Shown: positions 1 through 8,990, numbered from the stretch's first letter. The stretch: 64,000 bases of DNA from Deltaproteobacteria bacterium (GCA_016713665.1 JADJOR010000011.1:186001-250000), one strand, 5' to 3'. The notes: a model not told the origin generated them from the sequence alone. Translations and numbers: made by a program.

Positions 1-19
1 TCCTCCCGAAGCGCGTCGT

Positions 20-1726
20 TCATGGCTCCCCCCGCCGGCCGATCGCTCTCTGCGACCCGCGGAGCTTGCCCGAGATCCGCCCGCTCGGCTGCCCGAGCGG
101 TCCGGGCGCTTCGGCGAGCAGCGCGGCCAGGCGGGCGATGCCTTCACGGATCGCCTCCGGCGCGAGCCGGGCGAAGCCCATCACGAAGGCGAGATGCCCG
201 GGCGGCCGCGCGAGGTGGCAGGGCGCGACCGGATAGAGCCCGAGCCCCCTCGCCCGCCCCGCCGAGACCCAGTCGAAGGGGCGATCGCCGGCGACGTTCG
301 AGAGATGGAGCAGCAGATGAAGCCCGGCGCGGCTGTCGGGATGGGACGCGCCGTGCGGGCCCAGCTCCCGATCGATCGCCTCGACGAGTGCGGCGCGACT
401 TGCCGCATAGGTCGTGCGTGCCCGCCGCAGATGGCGCTCGAAGTCGCCGCTCGCGAGCTGGCGGGCGAGCACGGCCTGCTCGAAGCCCGGGGCGGACCAG
501 TCCGCGAGCCACTTCGCCGTGCGGAAGCTCTCGTGGAGCGCCGCGGGCAGGACGACGTAGGCGATCCGCAGGCTCGGGAGCAGGGTCTTCGAGAACGTCC
601 CGACGTAGAGCACGCGGTCCCGCGCGTCGAGGCTCTTCAGCGCGGGAATGGCGCGCCCCGCATAACGAAACTCCGAGTCGTAGTCGTCCTCGAGCACGTA
701 GGCACCGGCGCGCGCCGCCCAGGCGAGCAGGGCCTGTCGCCGCGCGAGGGACAGGACGGTGCCGGTCGGAAACTGGTGGGACGGCGTGACGTAGGCGAGG
801 CGACAGCGCGCGAGGCGCGCGCGCGGGACGCCGGCGGGATCGAGGCCCTCTGCGTCGACCGGCGCCCCGACGAGCCGGGCGCCTGCGGCCTCGAAGACGC
901 GTCGCGCCCCGAGATAATGGGGATCCTCGACGAGCACCGAATCCCCGGGATCGACGAGCAGCCGCGTCGCGAGATCGAGGGCCTGGGCGACGCCCCCCAC
1001 GATCACGATCGACTCGGCCCCGCAATCGACGCCGCGGGCGCGGCCGAGATAGGCCGCGATCTCGCGCCGCAGATCGAGGGAGCCCGACGGATCCCCGTAG
1101 TCGAAGGTCGAGACCGGCACCGACCAGGCCGCCCGGGCGAGGCTCCGCCGCCAGGGCTCGTAGGGGAGGCGCTCGAGATCCGGCACGCAGGGCCGAAAAT
1201 CGTACGGCAGGACGGTGGTCGCTTCGGCGGCATCGTAGAGACGGCGCGGGGCCTGGCGGACGAGGGCCCGGCCGTAGCGCGAGAGGCGGGCGCGCACGAC
1301 GGGTCCCGCCTCGGCGACGCGATCGGGTGTCGGCGTCGATGTCGATGTCGATGTCGATGTCGGCGAAGCATCGGGTCGCACCGAGCGCCCGCCCGTCCGA
1401 GCCGGGGCGGACGACGATCCGGCGCGCCGAGCGCCGAGCTCGCCGCGGGTCGAGACCTGGGGAGCGACGAAGGTCCCGGCGCCGATGCGGGCCGCGACAT
1501 AGCCCTCGGCGCGCAGCGCCTCGAAGGCCTCGACCACGGTGTTGCGCGAGAGGCCGAGCTCGGCGGCGAGGGCGCGGGTCGTCGGGAGGCGCATCCCGGC
1601 GACGGCGCGGCCGGACAGGATCGCGTCGCGCAGGGCGCGATAGATCTGCGCGTGAAGGGCCCCGCCCCCGTCGAGGACGAGATCGCGCAGGGCGAACGGC
1701 CGGTTCAGGGGACGCGAAACACGCAT
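20..1726 (-). CDS. MocR/PdxR-type GntR regulator with aminotransferase domain
   Basis: A 568-residue transcription factor of the MocR family. Residues about 20-90 form a GntR winged helix-turn-helix (AELGLSRNTVVEAFEAL). Residues about 165-545 form a class I aminotransferase fold used for PLP-dependent effector sensing. The PLP lysine is K380 in YVGTFSKTL, with TPSHQFPTG (about 314) and EDDYDSEFR (about 346) around the cofactor site. The two domains are joined by a Ser/Thr/Pro linker (about 120-134) encoded by a hexanucleotide repeat. The gene diverges from a molybdopterin oxidoreductase and has a paired direct repeat in front of it, so regulation of itself and that neighbour is plausible. Family is certain; the effector and targets are unknown. 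Confidence 0.93.
   Translation of the reverse strand: MRVSRPLNRPFALRDLVLDGGGALHAQIYRALRDAILSGRAVAGMRLPTTRALAAELGLSRNTVVEAFEALRAEGYVAARIGAGTFVAPQVSTRGELGARRAGSSSAPARTGGRSVRPDASPTSTSTSTSTPTPDRVAEAGPVVRARLSRYGRALVRQAPRRLYDAAEATTVLPYDFRPCVPDLERLPYEPWRRSLARAAWSVPVSTFDYGDPSGSLDLRREIAAYLGRARGVDCGAESIVIVGGVAQALDLATRLLVDPGDSVLVEDPHYLGARRVFEAAGARLVGAPVDAEGLDPAGVPRARLARCRLAYVTPSHQFPTGTVLSLARRQALLAWAARAGAYVLEDDYDSEFRYAGRAIPALKSLDARDRVLYVGTFSKTLLPSLRIAYVVLPAALHESFRTAKWLADWSAPGFEQAVLARQLASGDFERHLRRARTTYAASRAALVEAIDRELGPHGASHPDSRAGLHLLLHLSNVAGDRPFDWVSAGRARGLGLYPVAPCHLARPPGHLAFVMGFARLAPEAIREGIARLAALLAEAPGPLGQPSGRISGKLRGSQRAIGRRGEP
1335..1362. repeat. GTCGAT hexanucleotide tandem repeat
   Basis: Four perfect copies of GTCGAT plus a partial copy, inside the regulator gene. 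They encode the Ser/Thr part of the interdomain linker. The unit is a multiple of three, so copy-number change would alter linker length without a frameshift. Confidence 0.9.
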
Positions 1727-1740
1727 CGCTCATGGGCCTC

Positions 1741-1774
1741 GAATTGGACCCTCGAAAAAGGTCTGGATTGGACC
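1741..1774. promoter_or_regulatory. Direct repeat GNATTGGACC, candidate MocR operator
   Basis: The 10-mer GNATTGGACC occurs at 1741-1750 and 1765-1774 in the same orientation, 24 bp start to start, in the divergent region between the MocR gene and the oxidoreductase gene. MocR proteins commonly bind paired direct repeats near their own promoter. The role is inferred. Confidence 0.4.
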
Positions 1775-1864
1775 AGGCGACAGTACCAGAAGGCTCTACG
1801 CTCGGGACCCGGGATGGCGGTGGCAGCCCGGTGACCCGCCCTCTTCCGGGAGAATCGAAACGAC

Positions 1865-4090
1865 ATGACCGCCTCGCTCACCCACCGCGCCTGCACCCTC
1901 TGCGAAGCGACCTGCGGCATCCGCGTCACGACCGAGGGCCGACGCGTCCTGCGCATCGAGGGCGATCCCGACGACCCCTTTTCGCGTGGACACGTCTGCC
2001 CGAAGGCCCACGCCCTCGGCGAGATCCAGTCGGATCCGGATCGCCTGCGGACGCCTGTGCGCCGGACGCCGGCGGGCTTCGTCCCGATCGGATGGGACGA
2101 GGCCCTCGACCTCGCCGCCGAGCGGCTCGGCGCGATCCGGGCGGCGCACGGCGTCGACTCGATCGCGCTCTACCGCGGCAATCCGACGGTCCACGATGCC
2201 CAGTCGCTCCTCTACTGGAACGTGCTGCAGAAGGCGCTCCCGACGCGCAGCCAGTTCTCGGCGGGCTCCCTCGACACCTGGCCGCGCTGGGTCCAGGCGG
2301 GCCTCATGTACGGCGGCTTCCTCCACACGCCGATCCCCGACCTCGAGCGCTGCGACTACCTGCTGATCCTGGGCGCCAATCCGCTCGTCTCGAACGGCAG
2401 CCTCATGACGGCGCCGGGCATCAAGAAGCGACTGCAGGCCCTGCGCGCCCGCGGCGGAAAGCTCGTCGTCGTCGATCCGCGGCGGAGCGAGACGGCGGAG
2501 ATCGCCGACCTCCATCTCGCGATCCGCCCCGGCGGCGACGCCGCCTTCGTGCTCGCCCTGCTCCACGTCGTCTTCGCGGAGGACCGCATCGCGCTCGGGG
2601 CCTGCGCCGGCCGGATCGCCGGCCTCGAGCGGGTCCGCGAGATCGTCTCGTGTTATGCGCCCGAGCGCGTCGCGGCGGCCTGCGGCCTCGACGCCGGGAC
2701 GATCCGCCGGGTCGCCCGTGAGTTCGCGAGCGCGCCCCGCGCCGCCGCCTACGGCCGCATGGGCGCGAGCGTCCAGCGCTTCGGCACCCTCGCCCACTGG
2801 GCGATCGACCTGCTCGACATCACGACCGGCAATCTCGACCGCGAGGGCGGCGTGCTCTTCCCGAAGCCCGCCGTCTCCCTCGCCTTCGTCGGGCCGAAGC
2901 CCGGCGAGCCGACGCCCCTCGGCCGCGCGAAGAGCCCCGTCGGTGGCTTCGACGAGATCCTCGGCGAGTGGCCCATGGCCGCCTTCGCCGAGGAGATCGA
3001 GTCGACGCGGGCCGATCGCATCCGCGCCCTCGTCATGATCGCCGGCAATCCCGCCCTCTCGGCACCGAACGCCGCGCGCATCGAGCGCGCCCTCGAGCGC
3101 CTCGAGTTCATGGTCGCCTTCGACTACTACGTCAACGAGTCGACCCGCTACGCGGACCTGATCCTGCCCCCGACCGCAGTGCTCGAGAACGAGAGCTACG
3201 ACGTGGCGCTGCTCCACTTCGCCGTCGAGAACGTCGCCAAATGGTCCCCCGCCGCGCTCGCGCCGGAGCCCGGCATGCGGCCGATCTGGCGGACGCTGCT
3301 CGGCCTGTCGAAGCGCCTGATGGGCCTCGGCGCCCTCGGCGACGAGCAGGTCGACGGCCTCGTCGTGCGCCAGCTCGCGCCCGCGCTCCTCGAGCAGAGC
3401 CCCTTCGCCGGTCGGCTCGGGCTCGACGCGATCGTCGCAGCGCTCGGCGATGCGCCGGGACCGCGGCGCCTCGTCGATCTGATGCTGCGCCTCGGCCAGG
3501 CCGGGGACGGCTTCGGCCTCGTCCCCGGCGGCCTTTCGCTCGCCCGGCTCGAGGCGAGCCCCCACGGCCTCGAGCTGGGCCGGCTCGCGCCTTCGCTGCC
3601 GGAGTCGATCCGGACCCCGAGCGGACGCATCGAGCTCGCGCCCGAACGCATCGTCGCCGACCTGCCGCGCCTCGATGCCTGGCTCGCCGCCGGCCCGGAG
3701 CCTGCGCTCGCGCTGATCGGGCGGCGCGACATCCGCTCGATGAACTCCTGGCTCCACAATCTCCCCTCGATGGCGAAGGGCCGCGATCGCTGCACCCTCG
3801 AGGTCTCCCCGGCCGACGCCGCGCGGCTCGGCCTGCGCGAAGGGGAAGGCGCGCGCATCGAGAGCCGCATCGGAACCCTCGTCGCCCCGGTCGCGATCAG
3901 CGACCGGATGCTCCCCGGCGTCGTGAGCCTCCCCCACGGCTTCGGCCACGACCGACCCGATACCCGCCTCTCGGTCGCGGCCCGGCGGCCGGGCGTGAAC
4001 GCGAATCGCGTGGTCGACGACGCGCTCGTCGACGGGCCTTCGGGCACGAGCGTGCTGAACGGGATTCCGGTGCGCGTCTCGCCGGCTTGA
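1865..4090 (+). CDS. Molybdopterin-dependent oxidoreductase (DMSO reductase family)
   Basis: A 741-residue member of the DMSO-reductase superfamily. The N-terminus carries a 4Fe-4S site with Cys 10, 13, 17 and 45 (ACTLCEATCG, then HVCPKA). The molybdopterin oxidoreductase core follows, and a molybdopterin-dinucleotide-binding beta-barrel starts at about residue 615 and ends in a typical LPHGFGHD region. There is no Tat signal, so it is probably cytoplasmic. No electron-transfer subunit or cofactor-biosynthesis gene lies nearby, so it may be single-subunit. The substrate and the molybdenum ligand could not be assigned. A GGGAGAA sits 10 nt before the ATG. It is divergent from the MocR regulator, which is the most likely controller. 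Confidence 0.9.
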   Translation: MTASLTHRACTLCEATCGIRVTTEGRRVLRIEGDPDDPFSRGHVCPKAHALGEIQSDPDRLRTPVRRTPAGFVPIGWDEALDLAAERLGAIRAAHGVDSIALYRGNPTVHDAQSLLYWNVLQKALPTRSQFSAGSLDTWPRWVQAGLMYGGFLHTPIPDLERCDYLLILGANPLVSNGSLMTAPGIKKRLQALRARGGKLVVVDPRRSETAEIADLHLAIRPGGDAAFVLALLHVVFAEDRIALGACAGRIAGLERVREIVSCYAPERVAAACGLDAGTIRRVAREFASAPRAAAYGRMGASVQRFGTLAHWAIDLLDITTGNLDREGGVLFPKPAVSLAFVGPKPGEPTPLGRAKSPVGGFDEILGEWPMAAFAEEIESTRADRIRALVMIAGNPALSAPNAARIERALERLEFMVAFDYYVNESTRYADLILPPTAVLENESYDVALLHFAVENVAKWSPAALAPEPGMRPIWRTLLGLSKRLMGLGALGDEQVDGLVVRQLAPALLEQSPFAGRLGLDAIVAALGDAPGPRRLVDLMLRLGQAGDGFGLVPGGLSLARLEASPHGLELGRLAPSLPESIRTPSGRIELAPERIVADLPRLDAWLAAGPEPALALIGRRDIRSMNSWLHNLPSMAKGRDRCTLEVSPADAARLGLREGEGARIESRIGTLVAPVAISDRMLPGVVSLPHGFGHDRPDTRLSVAARRPGVNANRVVDDALVDGPSGTSVLNGIPVRVSPA

Positions 4091-4210
4091 AGGATGACTC
4101 GAACGGCGGCGCGAAGGGGACCGTCGGCGGTGCCTGCTGGCGGCTAGAGTGAGGAGCGAGCGAGCACCCGATGGGCTCGCACCCGAGCGCCCGCGCCCCG
4201 AGGAGTCCCC

Positions 4211-4822
4211 ATGCATCGATCCGTTCTCGCGACCTCTGTCCGAGCGTCCGCACCGCAGCCTGCAGGATCTCTCCGAATCGCCCTCACCACGATCCTCGTG
4301 GCCGCCGCCCTCGCCGTCGCCGCCCCAGCCCTCGCCGCCGATCTCGCCGTCGGCGATCCCGCACCGGACTTCGCGCTCGCGGGCTCCGACGGCAAGACCT
4401 ACCGCCTCGCGGACTTCCGCGGACGGCAGGCGGTCGTGATCGCCTGGTTCCCGATGGCCTTCACGTCGGGCTGCACGATCGAGTGCAAATCACTTGCAGA
4501 CGATGGCGGGCAGATCGAGCAATACGACGTGACCTACTTCATGGCGAGCGTCGATCCCGTCGAGGGCGAGAAGGGCAATCGCGCCTTCGCGAAGGCCCAC
4601 GCCGCGCGCTTCCCGATCCTCTCGGACCCGACGAAGCAGACCGCCACCGCCTACGGCGTCCTGTCGGCGGGGGGCTATGCGAATCGCTGGACCTTCTACG
4701 TCGCGAAGGACGGCCGCATCGCCCACATCGACAAGGACGTCTCGAGCCGGCTCGCGACCTCCGCCCTCGACATGGCGAAGAAGCTCGGCGAGCTCGGGGT
4801 TCCGAAGAAGACCGCGAAGTAG
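4211..4822 (+). CDS. Secreted peroxiredoxin, BCP/AhpC-TSA type
   Basis: A 203-residue thioredoxin-fold peroxidase. Residues 1-43 are an export signal ending in APALA-AD, so the protein is periplasmic. The peroxidatic site is PMAFTSGC (P81, T85, C88), matching the family pattern PxxxTxxC. A second Cys, C92, follows after three residues. In Escherichia coli BCP the resolving Cys follows after four, so the spacing is one residue shorter. It probably reduces peroxides using periplasmic thiol donors. A GAGGAG ribosome site precedes the ATG. The LysR gene starts 10 nt after its stop, so the two may be cotranscribed. Confidence 0.88.
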   Translation: MHRSVLATSVRASAPQPAGSLRIALTTILVAAALAVAAPALAADLAVGDPAPDFALAGSDGKTYRLADFRGRQAVVIAWFPMAFTSGCTIECKSLADDGGQIEQYDVTYFMASVDPVEGEKGNRAFAKAHAARFPILSDPTKQTATAYGVLSAGGYANRWTFYVAKDGRIAHIDKDVSSRLATSALDMAKKLGELGVPKKTAK

Positions 4823-4832
4823 GCGGCGCGCG

Positions 4833-5732
4833 GTGGATCGCTTCCAGGAGATGCAGGTCTTCCAGGCCGTCGCCGAGGAGCAGAGCTTCAATCGGGCGGC
4901 GCGCCGGCTCGCGCTCTCGGCGCCGAGCGTGACCCGCGCCGTCGCCGCCCTCGAAAAGCGGATCGGGACGGAGCTCTTCCATCGCACGACCCGGGGTGTT
5001 CGGCTGAGCGACTCGGGCGAGCGCTTCCTCGCCGATTGTCGACGCATCCTTGCGGACCTCGAGGAAGCCGAAGGGGCCGCCGCGAGCAGCCAATCCCAGG
5101 CACGCGGAGAGCTCGTCGTGACCGCGCCAGTCCTCTTCGGCGAGCTCGTCGTGGCGCCCCTGATGCTCGAGTTCCTCGAGCGCGAGCCCGGCGTCACGAT
5201 CCGCGCGGTCTTCGCGGATCGTGTCGTCTCGCTGGTCGAGGAAGGCGTCGACGTCGCGGTCCGGATCGGTCCGCTGCCGGACAGCGGGCTCGCGGCGAAG
5301 CGGGTCGGGCACGTTCGCCGCGTGGTGTGCGCCTCGCCCGCGTTCCTCGCGGCCCACGGGCGCCCGACGCATCCGCGCGAGCTCGCCTCGGCGCGCACGG
5401 TGGCTTCGTCGGCGAGCGCGCTGCTCTCCGATTGGACCTTCCAGGAAGACGACGAGCCGATCCGGGTCCGACCGGCGCCGCGCCTCGTCGTCTCGTCGAA
5501 TCAGGCCGCGATCGACGCCGCGCGCCGAGGGGCGGGCCTGACGCGCGTGCTCTCCTACCAGGTCGATGCGCTCGTCGGCGCGGGCGAGCTCGAGCGCGTG
5601 CTCGAGGCCTTCGAGCTGCCGCCGCTCCCGGTCCACCTCGTCTACCCGGGCGGACGGAAGCTGCCCGCCAAGATCCGCGCCTTCGTCGATCACTGTGGCC
5701 GCGCCTTGCGCCGCCACCCCGCCCTGCGCTGA
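4833..5732 (+). CDS. LysR-family transcriptional regulator
   Basis: A 299-residue LysR regulator with an N-terminal winged helix-turn-helix (FNRAARRLALSAPSVTRAV) and a C-terminal substrate-binding domain of the AaeR/CrgA-like subgroup (GELVVTAP, then ADRVVSLVEEGVDVAVRIG). The chosen start is a GTG 10 nt after the peroxiredoxin stop, with AGGCGG upstream and the usual DRFQEMQVF opening. An ATG at 4851 is the alternative. A perfect 15-bp palindrome follows the stop codon directly and precedes the GST gene, so it probably regulates the GST / PNPOx / DUF1348 run. The inducer is unknown. Confidence 0.93.
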   Translation: MDRFQEMQVFQAVAEEQSFNRAARRLALSAPSVTRAVAALEKRIGTELFHRTTRGVRLSDSGERFLADCRRILADLEEAEGAAASSQSQARGELVVTAPVLFGELVVAPLMLEFLEREPGVTIRAVFADRVVSLVEEGVDVAVRIGPLPDSGLAAKRVGHVRRVVCASPAFLAAHGRPTHPRELASARTVASSASALLSDWTFQEDDEPIRVRPAPRLVVSSNQAAIDAARRGAGLTRVLSYQVDALVGAGELERVLEAFELPPLPVHLVYPGGRKLPAKIRAFVDHCGRALRRHPALR

Positions 5733-5735
5733 TCG

Positions 5736-5750
5736 TTTCACGCGGTGAAA
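5736..5750. promoter_or_regulatory. Palindrome TTTCACGCGGTGAAA, candidate LysR box
   Basis: A perfect 6-3-6 inverted repeat beginning 4 nt after the LysR stop and 140 nt before the GST start. The inner T37-N11-A49 spacing matches the T-N11-A rule for LysR-type boxes. The function is inferred from position. Confidence 0.5.
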
Positions 5751-5889
5751 GACGACCTTCCACGCCCCGTCGATTCCGCCGGGCCGCCTGCCCGCCGATG
5801 ATGGGCCGCGTCCGAACGACCCATCCCACCTCCGGCCGGGGCCCCACGAAGGGCGCCATCCGAGCCCGGAATCGAAGGAGGAGCCCATC

Positions 5890-6522
5890 ATGTCCCGCCC
5901 GCCGATCCGACTCGAACGCCATCCCCTCTCCGGTCATTCCCATCGCGTCGAGCTGATGCTCTCGCTGCTCGGCCTCGTCTCCGAGCGCATCGACGTCGAC
6001 CTGATGCAGGGCGCCCACAAGCGCCCCGAGTTCCTCGCCCGCAATCCCTTCGGTCAGGTTCCCGTGATCGAGGACGACGGCTTCGTGCTCGCCGACTCGA
6101 ACGCGATCCTCGTCTACCTGGCCCGGCAATACGGCGCGGAGCACTGGCTGCCGAGCGAGCCCGCCGCCGCCGCGGCCGTCCAGCGCTGGCTCTCGGTCGC
6201 CGCCGGCCCGCTCGCCTCGGGCCCGGCCACCGCGCGGCTGATCACCGTCTTCGGCGCGAGCTACGACCCCGAGCCCGTCATCGCCCGCGCCCACGCCCTG
6301 CTCGGGATCCTCGAGGCCGAGCTCGCGCGCAGCGCCTACCTCGTCGGCGACGAGATCACGATCGCGGACATCGCCCTCTACACCTACGTCGCCCACGCAC
6401 CGGAGGGCAACGTCTCGCTCGAGGCCTATCCCCGCATCCGGGCCTGGCTCGAGCGGATCGAGAAGCAGCCGGGCTTCGTGCCGATGCAGCAGACCGCCGT
6501 CGGATTGCGTGCCGGCCTCTGA
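5890..6522 (+). CDS. Glutathione S-transferase family protein
   Basis: A 210-residue cytosolic GST. The thioredoxin-like domain (about 7-85) carries the cis-proline turn GQVPVIEDDG and the glutathione gamma-glutamyl contact ADSNAIL. A helical C-terminal domain (about 90-205) contains the N-capping motif DEITIADIALY. It probably conjugates or reduces electrophiles. A strong AAGGAGGAG site lies before the ATG. It is the first gene of a run with a PNPOx-like flavoprotein and a DUF1348 protein behind a LysR gene, a combination also seen in proteobacterial electrophile-stress clusters. The substrate cannot be told from sequence. Confidence 0.92.
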   Translation: MSRPPIRLERHPLSGHSHRVELMLSLLGLVSERIDVDLMQGAHKRPEFLARNPFGQVPVIEDDGFVLADSNAILVYLARQYGAEHWLPSEPAAAAAVQRWLSVAAGPLASGPATARLITVFGASYDPEPVIARAHALLGILEAELARSAYLVGDEITIADIALYTYVAHAPEGNVSLEAYPRIRAWLERIEKQPGFVPMQQTAVGLRAGL

Positions 6523-6577
6523 GGGTGCGGGTCGTCGCGCCTTCGTTTCCCCACCCCTGATCGATCGGAGCCCCGAA

Positions 6578-7639
6578 ATGACGAACGAGCCCAGGACCGC
6601 CCCTCTCTGGCATGCCGGCGAGCGTCGCTTGCAGGCTGCCCACGGTGTGGCCGAGCGGATGGCGGTGGTCGGTCCGCGCGTGATCCGCGATTTCATGCCC
6701 GACCAGCACCGCACGTTCTATTCGGCGCTCCCGTTCCTCGTGCTCGGGAGCGTCGACGGCGAGGGACGGCCGTGGGCGAGCCTGGTCGAAGGCCCGCCCG
6801 GCTTCGTCCGCTCGCCGGACCCGCGCGCGCTCGAGATCGACCGCGCGCTCGATCCCGACGATCCTGCCTCGGCGGGCCTCGCATCCGGCGCGGCCGTCGG
6901 CCTGCTCGGGATCGAGCTCGCGACCCGCCGGCGCAATCGCATGAACGGACGCGTGACGCGCCTCGACGAGGCCGGCTTCGCGGTCGCCGTCGAGCAGGCC
7001 TTCGGAAACTGCCCGCAGTACATCCAGCGCCGCGAGCTCGTCCCCGCCACCGCGCACGCGCCGAACGGAGCGAGCGCCACGTCCGCCGAGGCGCTTTCGG
7101 ACCTCGACGATGCCGCCCGCGCGACCCTGGCAGCCGCCGATACGTTCTTCGTCGCGAGCTACGTCGACGGCGACGGCGACGGCGACGAGGACGGAGCAGG
7201 CTTGCCGACCGATCCGAGCCTCGGCGAAGCCCGAAGCGGAGCCGATGCGGCGATCGATCGCCCCCACCGCGCCGTCGACGTCTCCCATCGCGGGGGCCGC
7301 CCCGGCTTCGTGCGCGTCGAGGGCAATCGGCTGACGATCCCCGACTTCGCCGGCAATCTCCACTTCAACACCCTCGGCAATCTGATCGCGAACCCGCGCG
7401 CAGGCCTGCTCTTCGTCGACTTCGACTCCGGGGATCTGCTCCAGCTGAGCGGCCGGACGGGGATCGTGACCGACGCGCGCGCGGTCGCGTCGCATCCCGG
7501 AGCGGAGCGGCTCTGGTGGCTCGAGGTCGAGCGCGCGGTGCGCCGGCGGAGCGCGCTCGGGCTCCGCTTCGCGCTGCGCGACTTCTCGCCGAAGACGTTG
7601 TCGACGGGGCCCTGGAGCGAGACGCCGAACCGCCTTTGA
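6578..7639 (+). CDS. Pyridoxamine 5'-phosphate oxidase-like flavoprotein
   Basis: A 353-residue protein with two split-barrel PNPOx-like regions. The first, at about 45-110, contains DFMPDQHRTFYSALPFLVLG. The second, at about 230-330, contains FAGNLHFNTLGNLIANPRAG. Related proteins bind FMN or FAD and reduce small electrophiles. The chosen ATG follows GATCGGAGCCCCGAA; a longer in-frame start at 6509 would overlap the GST gene and is less likely. An acidic run (about residues 197-206) encoded by a GACGGC repeat interrupts the interdomain linker. It sits between GST and DUF1348 genes, so a joint detoxification role under the LysR regulator is inferred. Confidence 0.8.
   Translation: MTNEPRTAPLWHAGERRLQAAHGVAERMAVVGPRVIRDFMPDQHRTFYSALPFLVLGSVDGEGRPWASLVEGPPGFVRSPDPRALEIDRALDPDDPASAGLASGAAVGLLGIELATRRRNRMNGRVTRLDEAGFAVAVEQAFGNCPQYIQRRELVPATAHAPNGASATSAEALSDLDDAARATLAAADTFFVASYVDGDGDGDEDGAGLPTDPSLGEARSGADAAIDRPHRAVDVSHRGGRPGFVRVEGNRLTIPDFAGNLHFNTLGNLIANPRAGLLFVDFDSGDLLQLSGRTGIVTDARAVASHPGAERLWWLEVERAVRRRSALGLRFALRDFSPKTLSTGPWSETPNRL
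7166..7183. repeat. GACGGC hexanucleotide repeat
   Basis: Three perfect copies followed by GACGAGGAC, in frame in the PNPOx-like gene. They encode an Asp/Gly/Glu loop. Confidence 0.8.
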
Positions 7640-7670
7640 CGGCGCATTTCCGGGAGACCACACTCGCACC

Positions 7671-8147
7671 ATGCAAACCGACGCCCCGCGCCCGCCGCTT
7701 CCGCCCTTCACCCGGGAGACCGCCGCCCAGAAGGTCCGCCTCGCCGAGGACGCCTGGAACAGCCGCGATCCCAGGCGCGTCGCCCTCGCCTACACCGCCG
7801 ACAGCCGCTGGCGCAATCGCGCCGAGTTCCCCGTCGGCCGGGCGGAGATCGAGACGTTCCTCGAACGCAAGTGGCGGAGCGAGCTCGACTACCGCCTCGT
7901 GAAGGAGCTCTGGGCATACGAGGGCGATCGCATCGCGGTGCGCTTCGCCTACGAATGGCACGACGACTCGGGCCGGTGGTTCCGGTCCTACGGCAACGAG
8001 AACTGGGAGTTCGACGAGCGGGGCCTGATGCGCCTGCGCTTCGCGAGCATCAACGATCTCCCGATCGAAGAGAGCGAGCGCAAGCTCCGCTGGCCCGCGG
8101 GCCGGCGGCCCGACGATCATCCCGGCCTCTCCGAGCTCGGCCTCTAG
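7671..8147 (+). CDS. DUF1348 / NTF2-like protein
   Basis: A 158-residue protein of the DUF1348 group of the NTF2/SnoaL-like cone fold. Recognisable segments are PPFTRETAAQKVRLAEDAWN, YTADSRWRNR, then YEWHDDSGRWFRSYGNENWEF. The conserved Trp, Tyr and His residues line the pocket of this family, but no reaction is established for it. It starts 31 nt after the PNPOx-like gene with GGGAGA upstream, so the two are probably cotranscribed. The gene ends 69 nt before a convergent SDR gene. Confidence 0.88.
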   Translation: MQTDAPRPPLPPFTRETAAQKVRLAEDAWNSRDPRRVALAYTADSRWRNRAEFPVGRAEIETFLERKWRSELDYRLVKELWAYEGDRIAVRFAYEWHDDSGRWFRSYGNENWEFDERGLMRLRFASINDLPIEESERKLRWPAGRRPDDHPGLSELGL

Positions 8148-8216
8148 CGAGATGGCCGGGCGCAGCGCGCGACCGATGCGCGTCGCGTCTTCGGGCCACC
8201 GCCCGCTCGAACCCGC

Positions 8217-8990
8217 TCAGCGCACCGTCCCCGACCCGCCGTCGACCCACATCGTCTGAGCCGTCACGTAGGCCGAGTCGTCGCTCGCGAGGAACACCGC
8301 GACCCGTCCGACGTCGTCTTCGCAGTCCCCGACCCGCCGCAGCGGAATCTGCTCGAGCTGCGCCGCGTAGGCCACCGGATCGAGCTTCGACCATTCGACC
8401 ATCCCGGGCGAGTTCGCGAACGGACAGATCACGTTGACCCGGATCCCATCCGGCCCCCACTCCCGGGCCGCGACCCGCGACAATCCGCGGATGCCCTCCT
8501 TCGCCGCGGCGTAGGCGCCCTGGGTCTCCTGGCCGCGGGTCCCCGAGCCGCTCGCAAAATTGATGATCGAGCCCTTCCCGCGGCGCAGGAAATGCGGCCG
8601 CGCGGTCTGCATGCACCAGAACGTCGCCCAGAGATTGGTCTCGAGAACGCGGGCGAAGGTCCGGTCGTCGAAGTCGGCGAGCAGAAGGCCCGGCGTCGGC
8701 GTCCAGGCCGCATTGTTGACGAGAACGTCGAGGCCACCGAAGGTCTCGACGGTCCGCGCGATGGCCGCCTCGCAGGTCGCGCGCGTCGTGACGTCGCCCT
8801 CGATCGGCAGGCATTTCGCGCCCTGGCCCTCGAGGTGCTTCGCGGTCTCGGCGAGCAGCGCGCCGTCGACCTCGAGGAGCCCGACGCTCGCGCCCTCGCG
8901 CGCGAAGGCGAGCGCGATCCCGCGCCCGATGCCGCGCCCGGCTCCGGTGATGAATGCGACCCGTCCCTGCAGCTTGCCCACGCTCGCCAT
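8217..8990 (-). CDS. SDR-family NAD(P)-dependent oxidoreductase
   Basis: A 257-residue classical short-chain dehydrogenase. The Rossmann glycine motif TGAGRGIGRG sits near residue 15, NNAA follows beta-4, the catalytic tetrad includes Tyr and Lys of AYAAAKEG, and the C-terminus carries the dinucleotide-closing motif VDGGSG. It probably oxidises or reduces a secondary alcohol/ketone; the substrate is unknown. AGGGG precedes the ATG. Only about 30 bp separate it from the divergent FadH-like reductase, so the two promoters must overlap and coregulation is likely. Confidence 0.93.
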   Translation of the reverse strand: MASVGKLQGRVAFITGAGRGIGRGIALAFAREGASVGLLEVDGALLAETAKHLEGQGAKCLPIEGDVTTRATCEAAIARTVETFGGLDVLVNNAAWTPTPGLLLADFDDRTFARVLETNLWATFWCMQTARPHFLRRGKGSIINFASGSGTRGQETQGAYAAAKEGIRGLSRVAAREWGPDGIRVNVICPFANSPGMVEWSKLDPVAYAAQLEQIPLRRVGDCEDDVGRVAVFLASDDSAYVTAQTMWVDGGSGTVR

